Of a DNA stretch of 64,000 nt, positions 54,345-62,636 are shown one piece after another. Source of the stretch: Nostoc sp. NMS8 (GTDB taxonomy: Bacteria; Cyanobacteriota; Cyanobacteriia; Cyanobacteriales; Nostocaceae). Numbering within the stretch: the first letter of the stretch is position 1; every line of letters starts with the position of its first letter. The stretch spans positions 120,597 to 184,596 of the forward strand of contig NZ_JABXKK010000094.1 of assembly GCF_017115045.1 (NCBI RefSeq). The letters run 5' to 3'. The notes beneath the pieces are model-generated. The model saw only the letters and a list, made by a program, of their open reading frames with translations, ran no database searches and was not told the origin of the DNA. The position numbers were made by a program, and so were the translations under genes.

Positions 54345-55220
54345 ATGTTTCTAGTAACTGGATCAACCGGAGGAATTGGTCGCAGAGTTGTGAGACTCTT
54401 ACGACAACGAGAACAGTCTGTACGGGCATTTGCCCGCCTTAACTCACGCTACAGCGAGTTAGAACACCGAGGTGCAGAAATTTTCATTGGTGACTTGCTT
54501 GAGGAAAAAGATATCCAGAAAGCGAGTCGGGGTGTCCAATATATTATTAGCGCCCACGGTTCTGATAGTGATGCCCTATCTTTAGATTACCGCGCCAATA
54601 TTGAACTCATTGACCAAGCAAAAGCCAATGGTGTAGAGCATTTTGTCTTTATTTCCGTATTGGGAGCCGATCGCGGATATGAAGATGCTCCGGTTTTCAA
54701 AGCCAAACGAGCAGTAGAGCGATATTTGGCAGCTAGTGGCTTAAATTACACTATTTTACGCCCAGCTGGATTAGCATCTAACTTGCTGCCACTGGTAGAA
54801 CGGTTTCGGGAAACGGGATTGTATCTGCTGATTGGCGATCGCAAAAACCGTACCTCAATTGTCAGTACCGATGATTTGGCAAGGATAGTGGTAGATTCTG
54901 TGACAGTTGAAGGCGCTCGCAATCAGATTTTACCCGTCGGAGGGCCAGAGATTTTATTACGAGAAGATATTCCCCGAATTTTTGGTCGGATCTTCACCAA
55001 AGAACCAGTAATAATTAACTCACCACTATTTGTTGTTGATGGGTTACAGGGTGCATTGGGTTTATTTAATCCCCAAATCCAAAAAGCTTTGGGAACTTAC
55101 CGCACATTGCTAGCAAATGAATTTTTCTGTACAAAAGATGAAATTGCCAATTTAGAGGCGATTTATAACTTCCAGTTAGAAACATTAGACAATTTTCTGC
55201 GGCGCTATTTAGCAGTTTGA
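54345..55220 (+). CDS. NmrA-like atypical SDR (NAD(P)-binding)
   Basis: 291 aa. Rossmann glycine motif FLVTGSTGGIGRRVVRLL at the extreme N-terminus, then ARLNSRYSELEHRGAEIFIGDL and FISVLGAD; the active-site YxxxK is replaced by FKAKRAVERYLAASGLNYTI, typical of NmrA/Ycf39-type atypical SDRs that serve as redox sensors or assembly factors. The C-terminal half is longer than in NmrA. No partner is evident nearby. Confidence 0.88.
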   Translation: MFLVTGSTGGIGRRVVRLLRQREQSVRAFARLNSRYSELEHRGAEIFIGDLLEEKDIQKASRGVQYIISAHGSDSDALSLDYRANIELIDQAKANGVEHFVFISVLGADRGYEDAPVFKAKRAVERYLAASGLNYTILRPAGLASNLLPLVERFRETGLYLLIGDRKNRTSIVSTDDLARIVVDSVTVEGARNQILPVGGPEILLREDIPRIFGRIFTKEPVIINSPLFVVDGLQGALGLFNPQIQKALGTYRTLLANEFFCTKDEIANLEAIYNFQLETLDNFLRRYLAV

Positions 55221-55230
55221 ATTAAACATC

Positions 55231-55317
55231 ATTAGTCATTAGTCATTGGTCATTACTGAATAACCAAGGACAAATGACAAAGGACAAATGACTAATGACA
55301 AATAACAAAGGATAAAA
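55231..55317. repeat. Heptamer repeats forming a stem-loop before the HlyD gene
   Basis: Left units attagtc, attagtc, attggtc, attactg (55231-55258); right units gacaaat, gacaaag, gacaaat, gactaat, gacaaat, aacaaag, gataaaa (55269-55317). It fills the spacer and ends 4 bases before the HlyD ATG. Confidence 0.85.
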
Positions 55318-55321
55318 ATAT

Positions 55322-56803
55322 ATGGTAAATGCTGCTCAAGCACGTCAGACAAAAGAGCGATTCGCCCAACCAGAGGAACAACTCACTTATGAATTGGGTA
55401 AAGCAGTACAGGAATTGCCACCTCTATACACTAGATTATTAGCGGGAACGATGAGCGTCGTCGTATTTGGAGCGATCGCTTGGGCGCACTTCTCGCAAAT
55501 AGATGAAGTAGCAACAGCACCAGGGGAATTAATTGCTTCCACACAGGTAAGACCGGTGACATCCTTGGGTGGAGGGTCAATTGTCGCTGTGAAAGTGCAA
55601 GAAGGCGATCGCGTTACTAAAGGTCAAGTTCTGATTCAAAAAGATCCAGACTTGAAAATAACCGATGTTTCCCGCCTTGCGAAATCTACTAGATTAATTC
55701 AAGACGATTTGCAACGTTTGGATGCAGAACGCACCGGAGGTAAAACTACTGGGACGAAACTGCAAGATGAACTTTTAAACTCCCGCCTGCAAGACTACCA
55801 AGCGCGTCAAGCAGCAGCAGAAGCAGAAGCAAATCGCCAAATGGCACTTATCGATCAAGCCAAAGTTCGCTTGACGCGATTGCAAGACAACTCAGTTAAC
55901 GCCAAAAGCAGCTTTGTAAATGCTCAAACCAACCTTGCCAACGCAGATAGCATCCGAATTAAAATTGAAAGCAATTTGGCACTTGCACAAGAAAGAGAAA
56001 AAAGCCTACGCACTCTAATCACTCCTGGCGCTGTCCCTCGTGTCGATTACATAGATGCCCAAGAAAGATTAACTCGTGCAAAAACAGAAATCACTAAAGC
56101 ACAAGATGAAGTAACCAATGCCCAGAATAGAATAACAGAGGCTCAAGATAAAGTCACATCATTAGAAAAAGACACTGCCGCCCAAGTCCAAGAAATTCGC
56201 CAAGCAGAACAAGCTTACAAAGCTGCACGTAATCAGGTTCAACGTGTAGTATCAGAACGCCAAAGTGAAATTTTGACGCAGTTTAACAAGCGTAAAGAAG
56301 AACTGACAACTGTTCAAGGTCAATTAGAACAGGCCAGAAAGCAGCAAGCTTTAGAAACGATTGAAGCTCCCGTTGCTGGTACTATTTACAGAGTCAAAGC
56401 CACCAAGGGGCCAGTACAATCGGGCGAAGAATTGGTGTCAATTTTGCCGGAAGGGGAAGAAATGCTCTTAGAGGTGAAAGTTCTTAACCGCGATATTGGG
56501 TTTATTCGTCAAGGAATGAAAGCAAAAGTTAAAATGGCGACTTTCCCATTCCAAGAATTTGGCATTGTGGAAGGCGAAGTCGCGCAAGTCAGTCCGAATG
56601 CAATTATTGATAAAGAATTAGGCTTAGTTTTTCCGACAAGAATTAGGCTAACTAAACACTCAGTCAACGTCCGGGGTCAAGAAGTAGAATTTACACCAGG
56701 GATGGCTGCTACAGGTGAAATTGTCACTCGGAAGAAGTCAATTTTGACATTTATTACCGAGCCAGTGACACGACGATTCAACGAAGCATTTTCAGTTAGG
56801 TAG
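55322..56803 (+). CDS. HlyD family membrane fusion (periplasmic adaptor) protein
   Basis: 493 aa. Short cytoplasmic N-terminus, one membrane helix near 40-58 (LLAGTMSVVVFGAIAWAHF), a biotinyl-lipoyl-like half (GGSIVAVKVQEGDRVTKGQVLIQ), a long coiled-coil hairpin (about 110-340, Gln/Ala/Glu-rich) and the second lipoyl half with a beta-barrel domain (ETIEAPVAGTIYRVKA ... GMKAKVKMATFPF). This is the adaptor of type I secretion or DevB-type ABC exporters. No ABC ATPase or TolC gene is adjacent; a subtilase gene without a Sec signal lies convergently 170 bases away. Confidence 0.92.
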   Translation: MVNAAQARQTKERFAQPEEQLTYELGKAVQELPPLYTRLLAGTMSVVVFGAIAWAHFSQIDEVATAPGELIASTQVRPVTSLGGGSIVAVKVQEGDRVTKGQVLIQKDPDLKITDVSRLAKSTRLIQDDLQRLDAERTGGKTTGTKLQDELLNSRLQDYQARQAAAEAEANRQMALIDQAKVRLTRLQDNSVNAKSSFVNAQTNLANADSIRIKIESNLALAQEREKSLRTLITPGAVPRVDYIDAQERLTRAKTEITKAQDEVTNAQNRITEAQDKVTSLEKDTAAQVQEIRQAEQAYKAARNQVQRVVSERQSEILTQFNKRKEELTTVQGQLEQARKQQALETIEAPVAGTIYRVKATKGPVQSGEELVSILPEGEEMLLEVKVLNRDIGFIRQGMKAKVKMATFPFQEFGIVEGEVAQVSPNAIIDKELGLVFPTRIRLTKHSVNVRGQEVEFTPGMAATGEIVTRKKSILTFITEPVTRRFNEAFSVR

Positions 56804-56828
56804 GTTTATACGCAGTCAACAGCCTACG

Positions 56829-56856
56829 GTAGGGGCAATTTATGAATTGCCCCTAC
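56829..56856 (+). terminator. Palindrome after the HlyD gene
   Basis: GTAGGGGCAATTTA pairs with TGAATTGCCCCTAC (one mismatch), 25 bases after the stop. A dispersed palindrome (also at 36610-36629) placed where a terminator is expected. Confidence 0.55.
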
Positions 56857-56971
56857 ACTTTGCTCAACCCAACGGTGTTGCAACCCAACCTACACAACTT
56901 AAGGCTTTGACACTAACTGAACTGAATACTATTGGTTCTGTATTGGAGTCAACTGGAAATCATTATAATTT

Positions 56972-58675
56972 TCAAGCAAGACCAAAGAATTTTCTATACT
57001 GTTCTATTTGTTTTTGCATCCCCTCTAGTAGTTTGCCATAATCAATATTATTCTCATCTTCACTGCTATCCACATTGATGTTCCCCAGAATTTCCTCATA
57101 GTTTTGGACTTGCGACCATAAGTCTGGATTAGCTAATCCGTTATTACCTTCGGCTGATATCAGATATTTTGCAGTTTCCGTTATTGCCTGACCAATCACA
57201 GGATTAAAATCAGAATTATTCAAACTAGCAATAGTTTCTGGTGTTAGATATTTTGCAGTTCCGATAATTGCTTGACCCATTAGAGAACCAAAATAGGAAC
57301 TATTAAAGCTAGAACTTGTTTGTGATGTCAGATAATTTGCAGTTTGTCCATAGACCCCTAGCAGATTATTATCAGACATTACCTGCCTTGTCAGGGAACT
57401 GACATTAGAAAAATTAAAACTAGAGCTTGTTGTTTGTGTATTATTTCCTCTGGTTTCTGCAATCACCTGACTTGCTAGAGAACTGACATTAGAAATATTT
57501 AAACTAGAATTTGTAGTTTGTGTACTATTTCCTGCGGTTTCTGTGACAATTTGACGTACTTGGGCATCGGTCAGGTTAGGATTAGCAGTAAGCATCAGGG
57601 CAACTATACCAGCAACGTGGGGAGTAGCCATAGAAGTGCCGCTATAAGTGGCATATTGATTATTTGGAACTGATGAATAGATTTTAACTCCTGGGGCTGT
57701 AACATAAGAGATTTCATTGGTTCCAGAGCGGTTAGAGAAGTCAGGCATGTTATTGTTTTGATCTACTGCCCCAACGGCAATTCCCGACTTGGAGGCGTAG
57801 CGCGCGGGATAACCTGGTAATGAGTCACCATCATTACCTGCTGCCATGACGACAATTACTCCTTTGCTGCTGGCATATTTAATGGCTGACTCTAGAGTAC
57901 GATTAGAAGATCCGCCTCCTAGACTGAGGTTAATTACATTGGCTCCATTATCTACAGCGTAGTGAATGCCTTTCGCTATGGAACTATAGGAACCAGAGCC
58001 AGAGTCATTTAAAACTTTGACAGGCATAATTTTGGCATCGTAGGCAATACCAGTGACACCGTAGTTATTATTTTCTCCTGCGATCGTGCCAGAAACATGA
58101 GTTCCATGACCATTTTTATCTAGGATGTTGTTGTTATTATCAGAGAAATTCCAGCCGGAACTATCATCAACATAGCCATTGCTATCATCATCTATACCGT
58201 TACCTGGAATTTCTTTGCTATTTGTCCAGATATTATTACTTAAATCCTCGTGGTTATAGTCAACTCCAGTATCTAAAACAGCAACAACAACACCTTTACC
58301 TGTGTATCCCCGTGCCCAAACTTCTGGTGCTTTTACAAGGTCTGCTCCCCAATTATTGCCACCAAGATCGGGAACATCAGCAAAGGTATTTTGACCAATA
58401 GCTTTAGCCACTGCTGCTGCTCCATTAATTAAGCCATAACCATTAGTGGAGTTATAATTTTCTGCACTAAAATCATTAGTAGTAGCGTTACTGGTATTTT
58501 CGGAGTCACCATTATTTAGCAACTGCACATCAGTATCAGTTGATTTATAGCTACTACGTCCGCTAAATTTGAGGTTGTAGTAATCATTTGTGTGAAAGCT
58601 ATCTAAAGAGGAAATTGAAGTGGCATTTAACTGTTTATTTGAGAATACATTGCTATTAACATCATCAATAGGCAT
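56972..58675 (-). CDS. S8 family serine protease (subtilase)
   Basis: 567 aa. Complete subtilisin triad: Asp in VAVLDTGVDYNHED (about 135), His in NGHGTHVSGTIAG (about 190) and Ser in YSGTSMATPHVAG (about 348). No Sec or Tat signal; the N-terminal about 100 residues are Asn/Ser-rich with a spacer that leads to the mature domain. After the protease domain come about 200 residues with a degenerate repeat (SSLNISNVSSLASQVIAET, SSFNFSNVSSLTRQVMSD, SSFNSSYFGSLMGQAII). Such leaderless subtilases can leave through type I systems, which is notable next to the HlyD gene; no RTX nonapeptides were seen. Confidence 0.9.
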   Translation of the reverse strand: MPIDDVNSNVFSNKQLNATSISSLDSFHTNDYYNLKFSGRSSYKSTDTDVQLLNNGDSENTSNATTNDFSAENYNSTNGYGLINGAAAVAKAIGQNTFADVPDLGGNNWGADLVKAPEVWARGYTGKGVVVAVLDTGVDYNHEDLSNNIWTNSKEIPGNGIDDDSNGYVDDSSGWNFSDNNNNILDKNGHGTHVSGTIAGENNNYGVTGIAYDAKIMPVKVLNDSGSGSYSSIAKGIHYAVDNGANVINLSLGGGSSNRTLESAIKYASSKGVIVVMAAGNDGDSLPGYPARYASKSGIAVGAVDQNNNMPDFSNRSGTNEISYVTAPGVKIYSSVPNNQYATYSGTSMATPHVAGIVALMLTANPNLTDAQVRQIVTETAGNSTQTTNSSLNISNVSSLASQVIAETRGNNTQTTSSSFNFSNVSSLTRQVMSDNNLLGVYGQTANYLTSQTSSSFNSSYFGSLMGQAIIGTAKYLTPETIASLNNSDFNPVIGQAITETAKYLISAEGNNGLANPDLWSQVQNYEEILGNINVDSSEDENNIDYGKLLEGMQKQIEQYRKFFGLA

Positions 58676-59193
58676 AAGTTTTGGTTCTCAAAGATAGTAA
58701 TCATTTGTTGACAGATTGAAGCTTTAAAATCTTTACAAGAAAAAGATTTTAAGGTGTGAATAAGCTTCATTGTCAATAATTACTATGTAATCTCAGAACA
58801 AAATGCTAATTCTACTACTAAAAAGCATAATCAATAGTGGAATGTTTGTTAATGTCTTAAATTTGTAGGAGTTTAAGTATAAATTGGTGGGATAAAAAAG
58901 TAATTGCATTATGCTTCTATAGCATTTCCCGACAAGCGTAAGGTACACCCGTAGGGGCACGGCACTGCCCATTGGTGCCAACTTAAGCTGAAACTCCTTT
59001 AAAACAAAACCTCGTTTTCAGTCGGAGTCGGGAAATGCTGCTCTTGGTGGCTCTGCCGCGGGCAAGGGAGGCGGAGCCTCAATGACGGCATTCCCAGTCG
59101 GAGACTGGGAACGAGATAATTTAAATTGCATAAGCTGGGCGGGCAAGATGCTCGCCCCACAAGAGTTATGTTTAATTTATTACTCAAAGATGG
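58676..59193. other. Spacer with dispersed repeats between the subtilase and esterase genes
   Basis: 518 bases. The first 250 are AT-rich and presumably hold the subtilase promoter; the rest is the repeat cluster at 58969-59163. Confidence 0.6.
58969..59163. repeat. Repeat cluster related to the hpsB-hpsC element
   Basis: 58969-58986 (ccattggtgccaacttaa) matches the end of the 8539-8775 element at 16 of 18 positions, and ggcaagatgctcgccccacaag near 59142-59163 is close to the complement of that element's outer left edge. Between them is a perfect hairpin ttcccagtc-gga-gactgggaa (59091-59111) and a partial copy of it near 59018-59033. Confidence 0.6.
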
Positions 59194-60153
59194 CTAATTA
59201 TTTTGAGTATGTTTCTGAGCATTAAGACTTGAATTACCAGTTCCATGTGCTATTTCAGAAGAGCGAAATTGCTCACCGACAAATGTCAATGAATCGGCTA
59301 AATGTTCCCGCCAGTATTGCCAAGTATGACTGCCGGGAAACTGACGAAATAAGCTTTGAATTTTGAGTTTTTTTAGAACTTTAGTAAATTGTTCGGCTTC
59401 GTCAATTTCTTCACTATCTGACATGCCAGAATCTAGGTAAATTTTCAATCTTTTTTGAGCTTTTAAAGGAATGTTTTTAATATAAGATATTGGGCTATTT
59501 TCCGGGCCACTTTTATCATGAAAATAACCACTATGACTAAATAAAATCGAGAAATGATCTACGTTGTGTAATCCGACATTTATTGCACCCCAACCACCTG
59601 AAGATAAACCACCTATCGCCCAAAAATCTGGGTTAGTTAGTGTACGATAACGGCTTTGCACAACTTTTACTAACTCATTCCCTACGGCTGTGGAGACTTT
59701 ACCGTTAGGGCCATCGATGTATTGGGAGTCCCAGTAGGGGCTGGAGCCGCGTTTGTCGTTACCATCTGGTGTAATGATGATGCTGGGTGGCAACTTGCCT
59801 GTAGTATAAAGTTGTTCCACAGTCTTGAGAGCTTGTCCCTTATTCTGAATAAACCAATCATTGGGGCTTCCATGTCCACCGTGGAGAAGAAAGATTACAG
59901 GATAGCTTTTTTTTGGGTTTTTTTCATAGCCAGGAGGTAAAGAAACGCCATAAGTGCGACTTCCACCCATTGCTTTACTATCGTAGGTTTCAATTTTGTA
60001 GGTTAAGAGAGTAGTTTGGGTTGGAATAATGGGAGGCGCTGTTTGTAAATTTTGCGGTTGCAGTGGTTTTGCGACGACACTTTGGGAGAAATTACAGCCA
60101 ACTAGAGTTAATACTGAAAATAGCAAGAGAATTTTAGATTGTTTGTAGTTCAT
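59194..60153 (-). CDS. Lipoprotein esterase (esterase D/feruloyl esterase-like)
   Basis: 319 aa from the ATG at 60153. The N-terminus MNYKQSKILLLFSVLTLVGC is a lipoprotein signal with lipobox LVGC. The alpha/beta hydrolase domain shows VIFLLHGGHGSPNDWF, the nucleophile Ser in IGGLSSGGWGAIN, an Asp in YLDSGMSDSEE and His in GSHTWQYWREHL. It should be a membrane-anchored esterase facing the periplasm or cell surface; substrate unknown. The frame upstream to 60177 gives a poorer signal. Confidence 0.88.
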   Translation of the reverse strand: MNYKQSKILLLFSVLTLVGCNFSQSVVAKPLQPQNLQTAPPIIPTQTTLLTYKIETYDSKAMGGSRTYGVSLPPGYEKNPKKSYPVIFLLHGGHGSPNDWFIQNKGQALKTVEQLYTTGKLPPSIIITPDGNDKRGSSPYWDSQYIDGPNGKVSTAVGNELVKVVQSRYRTLTNPDFWAIGGLSSGGWGAINVGLHNVDHFSILFSHSGYFHDKSGPENSPISYIKNIPLKAQKRLKIYLDSGMSDSEEIDEAEQFTKVLKKLKIQSLFRQFPGSHTWQYWREHLADSLTFVGEQFRSSEIAHGTGNSSLNAQKHTQNN

Positions 60154-60309
60154 CTTTGAAGGGTGTTGGCCAAACAAGGCATTATTGGATAGTCGGTGCT
60201 TGTTTTCAAAAGCTTATGCAAGTGATATGTCAATGCTGTGTCAACAGGATGGAAACTTTACGACTGGTTGTAAATTATAAAGTCAAGAGTTAGGATAAGT
60301 TTCTTCACG

Positions 60310-61263
60310 ATGCTTAAAAAGTTGCGACTCAATTTCAGTTCTTTGTTTGGCTTGTTGTTGCTGGTACTTTCTTTGTGGGCGATCGCTAGCGAATTACGTC
60401 AGTATAATTATCGTGATATCCTCAACTCTCTAGCTACTATTCCCAAAAGTCGCTTAAGCTGGGCAATTTGGCTGACTGCTTTGGGCTATCTAGTGATGAT
60501 TGGGTACGATATCTTAGGTTTTAATTACATTAATCGTTCTTTAAGTTGGAATAAGATAGCTTTCACTAGCTTTATTAGCTCTGCATTTAGTAATACCATC
60601 GGTTTTGCCTTGCTGACTGGCAGTGCTATCCGTTATCGATTTTACTCAACTTGGGGAGTGTCAGCAGTTGCGATCGCTCAAGTAATTGCTTTCGCTAATT
60701 TTACCTTTTGGTTGGGAATGTTTGCCGTTGCTGGGTTAATATTTGTGATCAACCCTTTGACAATCCCCACACAATTACATTTGCCTTTTGCAACAGTACG
60801 TCCCATCGGTGTAATTTTTTTGCTGTTGATTGCTATTTACTTGTTGGGAAGCATTTTAATTAAACAAACATTAACCATTCGTCAGCAAGATTTTCGTTTT
60901 CCTTCTTTGCCAATATCCCTAGCTCAAATTGCAATTTCTAGCTTTGATTGGATTCTGGCTGCGTTGGTTCTTTACGCCATACTTCCTAGCAATACACCTT
61001 TGTCTTATCTAGAATTTTTAGGAATTTATTTACTAGGTATGTTTGCAGGTGTTGTTAGTAATATTCCTGGCGGTTTGGGTGTATTTGAAACTGTGATTTT
61101 GCTGTTTATCTCTGATAAAATTTCGGCGGCAGCAGTTTTGGGTTCACTATTAGCTTATCGGGGAATATACTACTTTTTACCTTTGCTGCTGGCAGCAGGT
61201 TTGCTGGGAATATATGAAATTAGATTTAGAGCCAATAGTTTAAAAAATATCAATAAATTGTAA
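60310..61263 (+). CDS. UPF0104/LPG synthase-TM family membrane protein
   Basis: 317 aa with about eight hydrophobic helices. Family blocks: SNTIGFALLTGSAIRYRFY and AGVVSNIPGGLGVFETVILLF, the latter typical of the flippase-like part of lysylphosphatidylglycerol synthases (MprF) and UPF0104 proteins. The soluble aminoacyltransferase half of MprF is absent. Probably a lipid-handling or flippase-like membrane protein. A strong palindrome follows at 61294. Confidence 0.87.
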   Translation: MLKKLRLNFSSLFGLLLLVLSLWAIASELRQYNYRDILNSLATIPKSRLSWAIWLTALGYLVMIGYDILGFNYINRSLSWNKIAFTSFISSAFSNTIGFALLTGSAIRYRFYSTWGVSAVAIAQVIAFANFTFWLGMFAVAGLIFVINPLTIPTQLHLPFATVRPIGVIFLLLIAIYLLGSILIKQTLTIRQQDFRFPSLPISLAQIAISSFDWILAALVLYAILPSNTPLSYLEFLGIYLLGMFAGVVSNIPGGLGVFETVILLFISDKISAAAVLGSLLAYRGIYYFLPLLLAAGLLGIYEIRFRANSLKNINKL

Positions 61264-61561
61264 AGTTGAGCTTCAGTATGACTACGAAGAACAATATCCC
61301 CGACTTCTTGAAGAAGTCGGGGATATAAGCCTTTCTATTTTAATTTAGAGAAACTAAGTAAAATCGGTAACTACTATTTATTTTGAATGCGGAATCCTGC
61401 GGCACTAACTTCATATATGGCAGCATAAATTCCTAATTTTTGCTGAGGCGATCGCTAATTTAACTCCATAAAAATAGTAACAGCTTAATTGCAAATTTTG
61501 AAGTAGATTTCCATAAATCACCATCAAAATTCCGTTTTACTGTTTGAGGAGAGAAATAATC
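61264..61561. other. Spacer before the chromo-barrel-like gene
   Basis: 298 bases that hold the palindrome at 61294-61326 and a HIP1 site. The AT-rich remainder should contain the promoter, which was not set. Confidence 0.45.
61294..61326. terminator. Palindromic hairpin after the UPF0104 gene
   Basis: 16-base arms ATATCCCCGACTTCTT and complement around a single central base (33 bases in all), 31 bases past the stop. The same core as the palindrome at 2716-2753. Confidence 0.65.
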
Positions 61562-61957
61562 ATGAAAAACAAAGTATTGTTTGGCGCTATCTTTATGGCA
61601 ACTTGGGTAGGGACATTAATTCCTAGCGCTTTTGCTGCTTCACCCTGTTCTGTAGGACAAAAGGCTGAGGTTCTTTGGAAGCAAGCATGGTATCCGGCAA
61701 CGGTACTTAAGGTTAATAATGATAATGAGAAGTGCTATATTACCTACGATGGTTACAGCAGTTCTTGGAATGAATGGGTTGATGCTGAACGCTTTCGTGT
61801 ATCATTTCAAGCTGGAGATGCAGTGAGAATTTTGTGGAAGGGTAAATGGTATCCAGGACAGGTTTTAGAAGTTAGTAACGATCATTATAAAATTACTTAT
61901 GATGGCTACGATAGCTCTTGGGATGAGTGGGTTGAACCTTCCAGAGTAAGCAGATAG
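61562..61957 (+). CDS. Exported protein with two chromo-barrel/Tudor-knot-like repeats
   Basis: 131 aa from the ATG at 61562, behind GAGGAGAG. A Sec signal peptide (FGAIFMATWVGTLIPSAFA, cut before ASPCS) is followed by two repeats of about 48 residues: AEVLWKQAWYPATVLKVN ... CYITYDGYSSSWNEWV and VRILWKGKWYPGQVLEVS ... YKITYDGYDSSWDEWVEPSRV. The W.aWypa.vl / Y.vhY.gw...WdEWv pattern is that of the chromo-barrel of MRG15/MSL3-type proteins and Tudor-knot folds, here in an exported bacterial protein. Ligand unknown. Separated from its neighbours by 300-base spacers. Confidence 0.85.
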   Translation: MKNKVLFGAIFMATWVGTLIPSAFAASPCSVGQKAEVLWKQAWYPATVLKVNNDNEKCYITYDGYSSSWNEWVDAERFRVSFQAGDAVRILWKGKWYPGQVLEVSNDHYKITYDGYDSSWDEWVEPSRVSR

Positions 61958-62258
61958 AGAATATTTCACTTTTATAAGTTTAAAGGGACGATTTCACCTG
62001 TTGGAGTCGTCCCTTAAAATTTAAAAGGGTGGTTAGAAACCGTAGTTACTCACCCCTAAAAGATTGGTTTGGCGTTGCTTTCCCGCCCTGAAATAAATTT
62101 CGGGCTAATAGCTCAAGTCCGTTGAAACGGACTGAAATCAGAGTAATCAAGAATGATGGGTTAGACTCCCTATTAATTCGCCAACAGTCTCATTCCATTC
62201 GCCCTAGCTCTGTTAAACTGAGAATCATAAGTGAAATCTCGTATACTTCGGCAAACTT
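61958..62258. other. Spacer before the NB-ARC/TPR gene
   Basis: 301 bases. A likely terminator for the preceding gene lies near 61982-62022 (agggacga...tcgtccct arms, then TTAAAATTT), and the structured repeat copy at 62082-62133 occupies the centre. Confidence 0.55.
62082..62133 (+). repeat. Structured repeat, copy 3
   Basis: A cccgccctgaaat/atttcggg hairpin, then gggctaatagctcaagtc and the second hairpin AGTCCGT-TGAA-ACGGACT (62116-62133). Same order as copies 1 and 2 in the hpsB-hpsC spacer, with the TGAA loop kept and the stem changed on both sides. Confidence 0.7.
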
Positions 62259-62636
62259 ATGGAGCCAGTATCATTGACAGCAGGTGCGATCGCAACCTTG
62301 GTAATCATCAAAGCCTTTGAAAAAACTGGTGAAATCATCGGCGAAAAGGCTTGGAACGAAGGCGAAAAGTTGTTAGTTCTGCTGAAACGCAAGGAACCTA
62401 GCACAGCGAAGCTTATCGAAAAGGCTAAAACACAACCTTTAGATTACAATCAGGCTTATCTTATTGGGCAGCAGGTAGAGGAAGCGGCAAAGAAAGATCC
62501 TGAAATTGCCCAAACTGTGGAAGCTGTAGCCAATGAAGCACAACCTCAACTGACGAACACTATTATTGAAAATTGGCAGGGGATAAATATTAAAGGTGGA
62601 ACTAATACCATTTCTGGTAACACCTTAAACTTCTGA
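62259..62636 (+). CDS. N-terminal part of an NB-ARC/TPR STAND protein, ended by in-frame TGA
   Basis: 125 codons. MEPVSLTAGAIATLVIIKAF starts a helical effector-type N-terminus frequent in Nostoc STAND proteins; near the end, GINIKGGTNTISGNTLNF is the linker seen directly before the NB-ARC domain in relatives. The TGA at 62634-62636 (context TGA CTA) is in the same frame as the NB-ARC sequence that follows. It may be a stand-alone 125-aa protein, the first part of a broken gene, or the product of readthrough. Confidence 0.7.
   Translation: MEPVSLTAGAIATLVIIKAFEKTGEIIGEKAWNEGEKLLVLLKRKEPSTAKLIEKAKTQPLDYNQAYLIGQQVEEAAKKDPEIAQTVEAVANEAQPQLTNTIIENWQGINIKGGTNTISGNTLNF

Noticed and set aside
55231..55317. 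Heptamer arrays considered as CRISPR
   Set aside because: Units are 7 bases with no spacers between them; no cas genes in the window.
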